A DNA stretch of 64,000 nucleotides from Loripinus fragilis. Lineage: Eukaryota > Mollusca > Bivalvia > Lucinida > Lucinidae. Of the stretch, positions 23,629-36,411 are shown piece by piece (the first letter of the stretch is position 1; the number at the start of each line of letters is the position of its first letter). Both the position numbers and the translations under genes were made by a program. The DNA is taken from NCBI GenBank assembly GCA_964019695.1, contig OZ026519.1, forward strand, positions 25,475,213 through 25,539,212, given 5' to 3'. The notes beneath the pieces are model-generated. The model was given only the letters and a program-made list of their open reading frames with translations. It had not been told where the DNA came from and searched no databases.

Positions 23629-23913
23629 AAAGAAATGGATGATGTTTACTTTGATAGCACAGCTAGGTACACAGATTTGTATTACTCTAAACCAAAACAG
23701 AAGACACAAGATCTAGACATCAATAACACAGTTCTTTTTTTGTTCCAGAATAGATTGTTTGGCTAAACAGTGGCTGTCTCAGAAATAAACAATGGCAGAT
23801 AATAACTGCCAAGAAAATAATAGGTGAGAGGGAGATGATAGATTCTTGGCATCTCTAGGCAGTTCTCAGGTGGAATAAATTCACACCAATAGTGTGGCTG
23901 CTCACTGTGTAGC

Positions 23914-24092
23914 CTAGACTGGCTCCAGTCCTTAAAATGATTTTTCATCATTGTGTCATATCATATACTTGTAGCCAGTCTAACTCTGATGGCTCTGTTT
24001 TAAGACAGAGCCATCAGAGTTAGACTGGCTACAAGTATATGATATGACACATTGATGAAAAATTGTTTTAAGGACTGGAGCAAGTCTGTGTG
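23914..24092. repeat. Long hairpin, arms of about 85 bp
   Basis: The centre is essentially perfect: GTGTCATATCATATACTTGT ... GATGGCTCTG faces CAGAGCCATC ... ACAAGTATATGATATGACAC with a loop of about 8 bases. Outside this the arms continue imperfectly with CTCCAGTCCTTAAAA and TTTTAAGGACTGGAG. Possible double-stranded RNA source if transcribed. Confidence 0.88.
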
Positions 24093-26067
24093 TGGCCGAG
24101 AGGAAAAGAGTGTGCAAACAAAACAGTGAATGAGACTGATGAGTCTGATCAGGCAATGTTAGTTGACAAAGATTTCATTGGCTGTACAGATATGATATTA
24201 TATGGTTAAAATACCACACTTTCTACAAATCAAAAGTTTGGCATAAACTTGTTCATCAAACTCCAGACAGTGTCAGTATTATAAAATGTTGCAGTAGTCT
24301 TAATTGTGTTCAAGGTCTTGTGTTCATTTTCTACCTGCAGATATATTATTATCTTAATTCACCTTGCCACATGCATCAGCATTTTAGCTAGTAAAAAATT
24401 GGCAAGTCATTTCCTTGCCATATGGGTTGACTGGCATTTATGGCCCTTTCAATTAACTCTCAGTGGTTCATTGACCCTAGCTGTGGGAACTCTGTCATTC
24501 TTTGCTAATTATCATGAAGCATTGGTTTAATTTTCAAGAACGCCCTGAGATTGCATGAAGACCCTGATATTTTTTGTGAAAAAGAGCCTGTCACAGCGTC
24601 CTAACAGTGACCAAGGCATTGCTACAGAGCTTGCATGGCATTATATCACATTCCTACATAGTTCTTGTTGGCAATCTCTTGTGCTTTCACGACACGTTCA
24701 CTGCGATTTCAAGGCACTCACAATGCATGCACTGCACTTCGACCATGTTTGCACTGTGCTGATGGTGTGTTGAAGACGCCATGATATCCCAAAGAATGCT
24801 ATACAATCTCCCTGCAAACGCCACGGAAGACCACAGCATTTGCACAATGACCCTTGTGCGCACCCACGGATCCAGCTCCTATTGCATTGTAGGAGACCTT
24901 ACTGCGCGGCTATGGTGACCTTAAGGTGACCCCACTGCGCTCTTATTAGAACGCAGAGTGACAGCGTTTGTTTTGAGTATTCTCAAAGTGTGTGCCGTTG
25001 TTTGGCGTTCTATGTGATCGGCGATGCCACCGCGTTTACTGCGGTGATGCTTGCGATCATACTGCTCACACACCTCGGGATTCTGTATTTTTCTTGGATG
25101 CTGTGGGATCGCCATTATGCTGCTTTGGTGTGACAGCCCAGGTTTTATCAGTGAAATCTAGTTGGAAAACCTTAGATGATCTTCTGGCAAGTAGCACATG
25201 AAATCAAGCCCTATTTCTCTATAAATGAAGATAGACATCACAAAATGTATGTGTCCTCTGCTGCACTTGGCTGCAGTCCGGATTGGCGTATTATGGCCTT
25301 TGATTTCAAGTACGACTTGTTACCTGACAAAAGAGCAAGACTTACAGCCCAGACAGACACCAGACTGCTTTTGAACCTGGCCAGTGTCTTTACTGTTTAA
25401 CCCTATTTCACATCAGATAACCTTTGCAAACTGCTTGGACCCACCCACTGAGATCAGGACCCATGAAATGTTCAAACTATTTTAACACTGAGGCTAATGG
25501 TATAACTGAAAGTCAATTTTATAAAACTTTGAAAAAAAAGCATACACAATTTTTCAGCATGCAAAAAGTAAACCTATACCAAGATAAACTTAAAGATGGT
25601 AGTACCAAGCAAAGATGATACAGTAAGAATTTAAAGATGTTCAGATCCCCTACATAATGATGTGAAAGTGAATTAAGAAAGAATTTCAAACGTTGCATGC
25701 TGGGTAATTCTGTATGTTTTTATTTGATGGTGGAATTTCTAGACAAGAATGAGATACCCTTTTTTGTGTGCTGGCAGGAATTTGCACCTGAGAAAATCAT
25801 TACACCTGATAAATGGGACTAGTACTTGCATTTTCTGATACCTCTGAATGTCTGTCTGGGGGGAAACTCAAGATAAACTGCAGTGCAGTGCCACTGTTTT
25901 TACTCTGAACTGATAAGATCTCAGTGCATGCTGTATTGTAAATCCTGAAAATTGGCAGAATTTTACAAGATTAATGAACCCCACAGGGAAAGTTTCTCCT
26001 GTTTTTGTTGATCCTGCCAACTGTGAATGTTAGGTGCAGTTTAACTGTTAACTCATTGCATGCTGGG
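24093..26067. other. Non-coding stretch, nothing recognised
   Basis: No gene found. 24560-25150 is noticeably richer in G+C and contains GGTGACCTTAAGGTGACC and repeated CACTGCG/GCGATC words, suggesting an old repeat. Small overlapping frames are not supported. Confidence 0.4.
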
Positions 26068-26069
26068 TA

Positions 26070-26312
26070 CAGTGAAACCTGTCTTAAGTGGCCACTCAAA
26101 AAAAAGACAAAACCATGCAACGTCTTAAATACAAGTGGTAGCTTAGTGCAGGTGAAAAGTATTGCAGAATGCTCCAGTGGAGCATTCTGCAATACTTTTC
26201 ACCTGCACTGGAGCTTTCTCTAATTCTTTTGACCTGCATTAAGCGGTTATCGTTCTTGAAAACATATTTTTGGTCTTTTTGGAGTGACCGCTTAAGAGGC
26301 CCGGTTTTACTG
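26070..26312. mobile_element. Tc1/pogo-type MITE with internal 31-bp hairpin
   Basis: The ends CAGTGAAACCTGTCTTAAGTGGCC and the facing GACCGCTTAAGAGGCCCGGTTTTACTG are imperfect inverted repeats flanked by TA (26068-26069, 26313-26314). Inside, 26145-26209 forms a 31-bp perfect stem (AGTGCAGGTGAAAAGTATTG ...) with a 3-base loop. The CAGTG ends and TA target fit the pogo/Tigger group. Confidence 0.8.
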
Positions 26313-26584
26313 TATTTTGAATGACATTTTGATATTTTTAAAAATTTGAGTTTTAAAGATATTCTTTCAGGAGTGTCATATCAGTGTCAAACAGTTTGGA
26401 TCCAGATCAGGCCCGATTTTTGTGGGTCCAAACTTTTTGCAAAGGTTATCAGCAGATGACACTAGCAGACACAAAAGTAGGACATGATTGTTAACTTTCT
26501 ATGCTAGAAACAGGTAGAAGCCAGCTGAGCTTGATCTAGTTGTTCTAAAATTTTGAACAGTAGTTGCCTGCTTCAAAAGTAGAC

Positions 26585-26652
26585 AAATAGGGCAAACCCA
26601 GATCAGACTGCTTCTAAAGAAGCAGTCTGATCAGGGTCTTTTCTGTTTGCTT
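26585..26652. repeat. Palindromic hairpin element
   Basis: AACCCAGATCAGACTGCTTC faces GAAGCAGTCTGATCAGGGTC. A half-copy is at 26387-26440. Confidence 0.75.
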
Positions 26653-26794
26653 TTCTGACAAGCATTTTATGAGTTCCAGCCTTGATATTACCAACATTTT
26701 ATTGGAGAACATTCGAAATTTAGGAACATTTACGGCACACTTTTAAAAAATATCCAGGCTAAGCAGGAAGGATTAAGAATGATGTACGTAAATA

Positions 26795-26946
26795 TGTAGG
26801 AGTCGCGGTGGTGTCGTGGATAAATCACTTGCCTTATACCCAGGGCTCCAAACTTCAATCTCCGGCTCCTCCAGTCTGTCGGATGAGACTCTTAAGCTGT
26901 GGCCCCATCTCCATATATGACCTTAGCTGTTGGTGGGACATCAAAC
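26795..26946 (+). repeat. SINE-like repeat (GTCGTGGATAAATCACTTGCC family)
   Basis: Ends with GTGGCCCCATCTCCATATA, GACCTTAGCTGTTGGTGGGAC and ATCAAACACAAA. Fragments recur at 16955-17015 and inverted at 40630-40745. It abuts the next SINE. Confidence 0.7.
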
Positions 26947-27155
26947 ACAAAGGGCAGTGGCTCAGTTGTAGAGTGCTTGACTCGAGACTGAGGGGCAGCG
27001 AGTTCGAGCCTCACCGGCGTCACTGCTTTATGGTCCTTGAGCAAGACACAATTATCCTAGTTTAGTACTGGTTTAAAACCCAGGAAGACCGTCCCTGTTT
27101 AACTGAAAGATTGTTGATGGGACGTAAAGAATCAAGTCAAACAAACAAACGCTCA
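26947..27155 (+). repeat. tRNA-headed SINE, full copy
   Basis: GTGGCTCAGTTGTAGAGTGC (A box), CGAGTTCGAGCC (B box), CCTTGAGCAAGACAC, then TTGTTGATGGGACGTAAAGAATC and a CAAA-rich tail. It ends about 50 bases before the acceptor of exon 27207. Confidence 0.85.
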
Positions 27156-27206
27156 AAATGTAAAAATGTAGAATAAACAATTGAATTTTATATTCTGTTT
27201 TTTCAG

Positions 27207-27457
27207 ATCTGTTAAAAGGATCAGCACCAGGTGGGCCTAGAAAGGTTGTCTCACAATTTGTCTATGATCATGATCAGAACAAACCAGGAAGAAGCAGACC
27301 TGTCAAGTCTACCTACGTGACGTTTGATTCCGTCATGGAGAATGAGGATGACATTGACGTAGATCTTGTGATGGATCAAATCGAAGTTGATTTTGCACAG
27401 AGAGCCACGGGAAACACAGATTCCTTATCCTTCGATGAGGCTGGAGTTTGGGATGAG
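27207..27457 (+). CDS. ANKS1: ANKS1-like exon A: acidic linker upstream of SAM1
   Basis: A strong polypyrimidine tract ending TTTTTTCAG precedes 27207, and GAG|GTAAAT follows 27457. The exon is 251 bp, starts with the last two bases of a split codon and ends on a codon boundary. It encodes 83 residues: a basic, glycine-rich start (LLKGSAPGGPRK), then a stretch with many Asp and Glu (SVMENEDDIDVDLVMDQIEV), ending SLSFDEAGVWDE. The other two frames contain stops. No folded domain is recognised. Its position and the final W-D-E fit the region just before SAM1 in ANKS1 proteins. Since it begins mid-codon there must be an upstream exon, which I could not find in 1-27200. Confidence 0.75.
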
Positions 27458-30400
27458 GTAAATCAAAGCCTTTGATAAAATACTTTTTCATATGGGCCTC
27501 GTCACGAGAAAACCTGTCTTCGGGGTTTCTGACAAAGCGAGACTCAAACCAGTCTCCACAGCTACTGTGACTAGCTAGAAAATTGAAATTTCACCTGTAG
27601 CAAGTTTAGATAATACTTTGCAACAAGCGAATAACAAAGGCGCTGATAAGACTGAGTGGATGCGCAGGCTGGTCTGCGCCATTGTTGTTTGCAAACCTCT
27701 GAAGACAGGTTTTCTTGCATCAGGGATTGATGTAATTAATAACACCATGTAAGAAAATCGATATACCATTTATTATTGTTATGCAATGGCACCCACCTCT
27801 AACCATTTTCATGCCAAAAATGTGATTCAATGTAATTTTAATGCCTCTAACATTTGTGATCCTGTATTATTGAATTTATTAAACTCATTGTGAAAAAGCA
27901 TTTATTGCTTTTCTCAAACTCATTTAATGAATTCAATAGTACATGAATACGCATGTAAGATCCGCTATTTAATCAATCATAGAAATTTTAATGGTGATAT
28001 TTTTCTGGAAAGTTATTGGAAGCAGTACCTTTTTGCACTGCAATACACTTCAAACAGTGAACTGACAATTTAGCTGTGATTACTGCAAAGGACATATATT
28101 TGGTGGGTACTTTTATTTGGCACTATTGGTGGTATAAACAAAAATCGCCAAAATATAAATCTGTGGAAAACACTTTCGAATTCAGTTACACAATGCGCAA
28201 TAAATGGACACACATCTATAGTATGTTGGTGTCAGTATCAATAAACCAACTTTTGAGCGATCTCTAGAATCTGTTTTCACATCTCAAGCGGGGCTACTAT
28301 TAAAGGAAAGACTATGTTCCCCATGGGGCTACTCTTAAAGGGCAGAATATGCTCCCTTTAGGGAGAATATTCTTTTCTTTAAGAGTAGCCCCTATGAGAA
28401 TAAAAAATAATGTAAAAGGGCATTAATTGAGAAACCGCCAAATTTAAACAACACAAATATGTAAATATGTCAGTTTTTTAAATCGCCAAATTTTGATTCC
28501 GGGAATATTAAAGTGTTTTACAGTAACAGTGAGCCCACACTTGGTTTGCAGATGCAAAGCAATTAAGCCTCTTTTTTGTTCCTTTGACTGTTGGTGCTCT
28601 TTCTAACAATCCAACAAAACTGTTAATATGATTCAAGATAAAATGTTAAAATTGTTATGTATCCTTAAGTATAGATCAATTATATGTAGATATTTATTGT
28701 CTTTATTATAAAAATGTATATATAAGAGATGAATTTAGTTTTTGGATGATCATGAAAGTATGAACACCTGGTCCAGTTCAAAGTTAACATGACACCCTTG
28801 GGTTAAATTGTCACTTACTTAGAAGTGAACCAAAGCTGTTCATACTTTCATGAACATCTGAAAATAAATTTACTTCTTTGAATTATGCCAAAAAGTGAGT
28901 ATGATCAGGAAATATCACAATCACACACTGTAGACTCCCTGCATCATGAGGAAGAGCCACAGAATTAACAATAACAGTCACAAGACATTAGGCAGACAAA
29001 GTTAAGCAACCAGCTCTCACATCCTCAGCAAGATGAATGTTAAACTGGAAAGGACACTAAATACTGCATAACAAAACAATAGGACCAAACACAGAACCCC
29101 ACGAACAAAAACAATACCTCAACAAAGATCGTCAAATTAAAAATAACATTTTGCTCCCCCCACTCATGGGGAGTGGGACATGATACAATCGATACATTCT
29201 TTTTTTTCATTTCAAGAACCATTTGTTGGATTTTAACCATATTTGCATGATATAACGAAGATTGTAGACCCTGCGGATGATACCATAAAACATTATGGTT
29301 GACACTATATGTCTTTATATGCAGTTATGGCCTTCTAGTCGAGGAAAGGTTTACATATCTAATAACCTGCTTTTCTGTATCTATACAAATAATACAGAAA
29401 GTTTTATTGTTTTGTTTGAATATATTGATAAACCCATGGTTTTAACCAATAAAGTACCACCTAGATTTTGCAGTGGACATCATTTTGAAATTGAGTTGCA
29501 TTTAATAAAGAACAAAGTAAATATGGCTTGTCATGCAAATAATCATGCCATTGTTACCCTGAAAATATTTTTTTAAAAAGTTATCATTAATTTGTCCTTT
29601 GCTGCAATCCTGATTGGTGCTTTAAAGGTAAAGTCTGATGATTTCATAAATTTGTAGATAGCAGACATAGTATCTAGTTTTGGTGGGAACTTGGCTGTGT
29701 CCCCACCCGCTAGTGTAGAAAAAGAAGAGAAGAGGACTGAATCTGTAGAGAACAGTTCAGTCTCTCTGTCAAAGACAGGTACCAGCCTTCCTAGATGTAG
29801 AGTCTGTATGCATGGTCTCCTCCTATTAAAGGGACTCACTGTTCAGAAATGAATTCTCTTCTATAAAGCTCTTCATTCCACAAAAAGATAAATCTCATGA
29901 GAAATGTGAAAATTCAGCAAAACAGAAAATAAATGAAACCTTTTGAAACTAAATTATGTCATTTTAAGACATCAGTTGTCCCTCACATATATCTCTTAGA
30001 AAGGCTAAAAACTCCATAGTCGGACTCTAAATAATTCTATGGGCAAGACTGTAGACCCTGAAAACACCTTTGTTTCACGACAGAGAGCAGAGTATACATA
30101 TACTGCTTAAGCTGGTGCTAGAAGGTGTGCTAATTATTGCACTTTCCATTAATTCTCATGAACAGCTCAATAAAAACAGAGTCTGCTGCTTTCCAATTAT
30201 GTTGGTTCTCTCTATTGCTGAAGGATCAATTTTAATCTGAGTATTTGCCCCTATAAATTGAGAGCAAAAGGGTTACATAGTGAAGTTTATAATATGTTTT
30301 AATTTTGGTATAAATCTTTTTTTACTTTTCCATGCCCTATATATGAACAACTAAGCCTCTGACAAGACTGCTGATCAGCTGTTAATATGAGCTGGCCCGT

Positions 30401-33400
30401 TTACGGAATGCCTTTTCTGAAAAACAAGATATTAAACAACTGCAAAAAGTCCCTTTAGATAGAATGCAGATTGCAGTGATATACAAACATATATGCACAG
30501 CTACCAAGAATTCATTGTGTTTAAAGCATGTGTTTTGATTGACAAATATAAGCCTTTACCTTTCTATGGTTGAAATTTGATGGCTGCCGTATTTAGGGAT
30601 GTCAGGATATAATTTTCAAAAAAACGTTGTATTCTGAAGATCTTTTTTTACCTTTACAAACAGTGAAGACCCAGATGAAATGCAGCATTATGCTGCATTT
30701 TTCATCTGGGTCTTCACTGTTTGCAAAAGTACTTCTTGCCCGAGTACAAAGGGTTAATTGATAAAAAAGTCATAAAATTTCCTCTTGTCTGTTGAATCAA
30801 CATGTGTTTGGACATTGCCAAAAAGCATAAAAGTTTAAAGCCTTTCCTATTACCATTGATAAATGCCTGGACCAGTTTGCGCTCCTTTCCTACAATGCAT
30901 GCTCTTTTGTAAAAGAAAAATATACTCTTAAATTGATGCATGGAATTGAAGTAGCTGAATTGCACTGAACTTTTAAGAACAGAAAGGAAAAGAAGGTCAG
31001 AGAAAGAAGCAATGAAGGTAGTTAGATAGATATATCTATGATACATGTAAATAGTAGTGTATTCATTATTCATTAGACTTTATTAATGATGTTAGAAAAC
31101 AGACATTTGTCTATCTATCTATCTCTATATACTGCCTGACGCCCCCAGGAGCGTTATCCGCAGGTGTACTTTGTACAATCAGGGTTAGAGTGAAAGCCAA
31201 ACAACTTACAGTAACACTGACCTAAACTTTCTACCCAGAAATTGATAATAATGATGATTGATAAACTTTTATAAATTTTCATATGGGAAACTTCGTAAGT
31301 CAATGATTTAAGAAAACTTTATTTTCAAACCAATACCAGAACAAGTAGTACAATAATTGCCATAATTGCATCACTTAACATGGTCAAAACTCTAAAAAGT
31401 TTTATCTCTGAGTGCAGTAGAGTTATGGTAAATAATTAGTACTTAATTATAAAAAGGATGGGGGTTTAGGTCAATGTATTTCTATTTCTAAGACATACTT
31501 TTTGGTTAGATTGATACTCCAGATCTTTTCCAAAACATGCCATGACAACGTTTCTTTAATTGCAAAAGGTTTTTCAGCAATCTAGAAATACAATTATTGA
31601 TAACGTTAAATCAATTCAAGAAAGTAGTTGATCCTCAATTGAATTTAGAAGGCATGGTCTAAAATTGTATCTTAAGAAATGCTACTGTACAAACATTAAT
31701 GTAATAATGGTGTCAAATTAGAACCAAAAAAGTTTAAGGTCTTTTAAATGTTATGCTTCTTCCAAAACCATAAAGCTGTAGTATGTAGTTTGATTTGGAA
31801 GAACCCTCAAACATAGAATTTTAAAGGGACTGCACTGAATTTACCAACATCTGACAATATAACTGTTTTAATCAGAATGTGAAAAAGTCTAATGAAAAAT
31901 GAATTACATGTAGTTGCACCTAGATGGTTCTCATATATAGTCAGTTTTAATCATGGTATTAGCTATACGGGCAATGATGATGTAATTTTATGATTTTGTA
32001 GATAAATGATATTCTGCACGATGCTATTGGGTCTGGCATGAAAAGAAAGACTATATTCGAAAGAGAGGATGAAGCAAATTTCATTCGAAATTTTCGAGGT
32101 ATCTTGATGTAGTAACAACACTGTTCTTGCTAGGTACAATATTAACCATTTATATATACAGATGGATTATTTCATCCAGTTTGATACAGATTCATTTAGA
32201 TGGTACAGTATACATGGGTGAAAGTTTTCAGGATTATTCCTGCATTCAGGATTTTGAGGCTGACTTTCCACAGAAAGTCAGCCTCAAAATGCTGAATTAA
32301 GGAGACTATAATAGCTTCTCTGATTTATTTTCATTCTGTCTAAAGCAATTGACCACTAAGCTTGAAATTGTGAATATTTAGTGGGCATACTGCAAATTTT
32401 AAGAATGGAGTTTCGAAGTTCAGGATTTTGGAAATTTTGAACTTTCACCCATGAGTATATATTTTAAGGGATCATAGGCTAGAATTTCCAAATTATAATG
32501 TAAACATATTGCAGTCCCTGAAGGCATATGTTCCTATGTAAATGTTGCATCTTAAGTCATTTTAGATGTATATGCAGCATGCAACATGGTGTCTTTGTCT
32601 TATCATTCATTTACATCAATTCCTTTATGATGTATACTATTTACATATGCATTTGCCCAATGGAAATATAGATGTCAGCTGTTTATCTGTCGGGAGCCAT
32701 CACCAATCCATATTTTCAAGGTAATTAACATTAGGACCATAGGGCAGTCATTGTTGAGCAGTAGATTTTTAGCTTTCACCACTTCCGATCTGATATCAGG
32801 GAATAAGCTAGGGGGTGACTAGGGTGAAATAGTCGCCCATAGGGGCCAAAATTTCGCCCTAAATGGGACCCAAGGAGAAGTGGGAGTCTCCCTTAAAAAA
32901 AGATTTTTTTTTAGGGAGACTCATTTTCATTCTGTAACCACACACACACAAGCTGTGGTGACAATCTACTACCACTGCATTGTATTTCTCCTTCCATTTA
33001 ATGGCAATAGTCTGTGTATTTTGGCTAATTTGCTTCTTAACTGACAGAAAATACCGTAATGTTGCGATATAACATCTCCCTATTTGACTGTCACTTCTCC
33101 CTAATTTTCCTGGAGGGAAAAGTCGCTTCTCCTTACTGTCAGGGCCCAGCTTGAACCCTGAATATGAGGGTGGTTTCTAACACCAATGAAAAGAAAGGAG
33201 TTATTTGTTTAAAAAGGGCATATTAATTTCGTACCAAAGTCAGTCCGTTTTCCATCTGTCTGTCCGTACCTGCTTCGGTCTGTCATGTTTCTTGCAGTTG
33301 TATCTTCTCCTAAATCATTGGACATATTAACTTCAAACTTTGCAGGTGCGTAGAGGGTACTGGGCAATGTTTCTTATGACCTTGACCCAATGTATTTTCT

Positions 33401-36371
33401 TGTAAATGCATCTCCTCCTAAACTGTTGGACATAGCAACTTCAAACTTTGCAGGTGAATAGGTCACATGGTGTAGAGGGTACTGGAAATATTTCATGTGA
33501 CCTTGTCCCAAGGTCAATAGTTAAAATAATAATGTATTTTCTTGTAAATGCATCTCCTAAACTGTTGGATGCAGCAACTTAAAACTTTGCAGATGCATAG
33601 GTGACACGATGTAGAGTGTACTGGGCAATGTGACATGTGACCTTGAACCCCAAGGTCAAGGTCATAGGACAAATAATGTATTTTCTTGCAAATGCCTCCT
33701 AAACTGTTGGATGAAGCAACTTCAAACTTTGCAGGTGCATAGGTCACATGATGTTTAGGGTACTGGATGGTGTTTCTTTATGACCTAGACACCAAGGTCA
33801 AGGTCAAAGGTTTTAAAAGTGGGTATTTGTGATGGTGTACCATCGACTGAAGTCTAGTTTATCTTAAATTAGCTACAACTTTCACATTTATGTGGATAAT
33901 GTAATGATTCTGCTATTCAGGAACAAATCAAACAGCTCATTTCTGTAAGTACCTAGCATGTACAGTTATCATACTAATTAATATATTAGCATTAACAGGA
34001 TTAAGCAATATTGAGCTGATATTTGGATTCTTAATTATTTGTGATATAATGGTGCTACATACATGTCTCAGGACTTTAGTTAAGAGTGTGTAACAGAAAA
34101 AAATAATTTTCTTATTTCTCAACCAAAACATATGTTGTGGTTACGCAAAAGAACCGTCTCAATGAGACAGTTCTTCTGAGCACCCAAAACATATGCTAAA
34201 AATTATTGGTAAGAATTTATTTACAATTTTACACTGAAAATTTTTGTTTATCTTAACCTGTCTACTTAATTGAATCATCTCCATGATCATCTATTCTACA
34301 GCATGCATTGTCTTTGATCCAAACTAATGTTTTAGTTGGTCTAATCTTAGCATGTTTGTAAATGAGTTCTTATTTTCTGTGCCCATGTGGCATAGACTAT
34401 CAAATAATTTGTTCATTTTCAGGAAGTAAGACACAAAAATAAGCTTCGCATAGGCTAAGTTTAGAAGTATAAGGTTTAACAAAAGTTTGGACTACGCTTA
34501 AATTTTTGTTATTCTAAACAAGCTGTGTTTTTACACAAAGGCAAGTAGGTTTGTTGCAGACAGGCTGGCGGGCAGGCAGACAGGTACTTTTTGTCTGTCT
34601 GTCACAAACCAACATTACCCTTTGTTTAAAGCATGACTTGTTTGGAAAAAGATGTCCCCAAGTCAAAACACCCTGATTTGGTCAATTTAAATAAAGTAGG
34701 CAGTGGTGATTTTTGGACCACTTGTGCAGCTCATGTGGTTTGAGTGGTTGACCAGTGTTAGTAATAATGTGAGTTCAAGCAGCAAAATCTATCTGTCTGC
34801 CTGCCTACATGTCTGTGTATATGTCTGTCTGTTTGTCACAAACTTCACTTGCTCTTTGGTTAAGAAATGACCTGTTCATAATAACAATTTATATATGCTT
34901 AGCATAGACCAAGCTTTTTGTGAAAGCTTATACTAATGATTGTATAATTTGTGATTTATATTAAACTCCAGCTGTAATGTTTTTAGAACTGTTTTTTCGC
35001 AATAGCTTTTTACATCATTTATCAAATAATTTCTCCTGATGATAAGTATTCAGGAATACCTCCGCCAACTTCTCCAAACAGTTTCACCACCCAAGATGCT
35101 GCCGATTACCCTGTGCTTAATTAGATGCAGTCTTTGGACATTTTATGCAAAGCGTAAATAAACCAAGTCCAAGATGCCAGTCAAAAAATTACCCTGCACC
35201 ACCCAAATTCAATAACTAAAGCGATGGATGGCTTGTTTAAATATAATAGAGATTGCGCCTAATTCGCTCGTGCATTAAGCTAGTGGGTCATTTCAAAACC
35301 GTTCATTTCATAGCACGTGCATAAGAGAAAAATTGCACGTCATGTGAAAACCCAGAATTTGTTCCTACAAATAAGCCTGCTTAATGTTGATTCTGCGTAA
35401 GCATGGTTAATTCTGAGCATAATCATGTTAACGGCAGTGTTACATTGTGCACAACCTTGAATAAATAGGTTATGCACCGCTTACAATTTTTTTTGAGACT
35501 ACCCTTTCTGTCATGCCTATACAAATTTTTACCTGTCAATTAAAGACTTAGAAATTTAGGATGAATTTGATTTATTTCAAAATCTTCATCTATATACACA
35601 AAAATCGGCTTGAGCCCAAGCACCAGATCATTTGGAGAAGTTGGCGGAAAGTCTCCCCTACATTTTTCATCGCGAACACATTTTGCTAAAACTGAAGATA
35701 ACAAGAAATATCTTGAAAAAAGATATTCGGCGGCTCTCAAATACTGACGATAAAAGCAACCAAATTCGCTGGTTAAGGCGAATTTTCCATCTACCCCTTT
35801 GCATGCTGGAATCTAAAACCAGCGAAGTTGTGGTCCTGTTTCTGTCTCTCTTTTGCTTGGTTTTGTGCACATCTAACTCTTTTCGCTGAGCGATATGCAT
35901 CTGAATCTTTTTTTTTTAATTTTAGGCATTCACCAGCAAGGGTTTGGGAACAATGTTTTAAGTTCTAAGTTTTTAGGAAAATTGGGGGTGTTGACAATAA
36001 ATTAATGTAAAATTAAACGTTCACTGAAACAAACCGAACACTAGAAAAGAACATAGCCAGGATCGAGGAATAAATACATGTAGGATTCAAAACTGATCGA
36101 CACCCAGTAAGCACGTACAATCGGGCCATTATCGGCCCGCCACTGAAACGCCATCCGAATGACATTTTGCTGGCAGACTGATAGTGGCCCGAGTTTTGAT
36201 GTTGGCTGACCCCTGCACGGATCCAGGAATTTTTGCCAGGGTGGTCCAGGCCCGACTGCCAGAAAACAGCTCTGACAACGTTTTTTGTCTTTTTTTTGTC
36301 CTCAACTTTTACATTTTTACAGTGGCTTTTCAATGGTTTATTTCAAAGAAAACTAGAATTTTACAAGGTTT

Positions 36372-36411
<40 letters not shown>

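Noticed and set aside
23629..23766. Possible exon with MDDVYFDSTARYTDLYYSKP
   Set aside because: The composition is protein-like and a CACAG acceptor precedes it, but no good donor leaves the phase needed by exon 27207 (one base into a codon), and no family match is known to me.
24306..25618. Cluster of 60-75 codon plus-strand frames
   Set aside because: They overlap in different frames without splice support or recognisable motifs.
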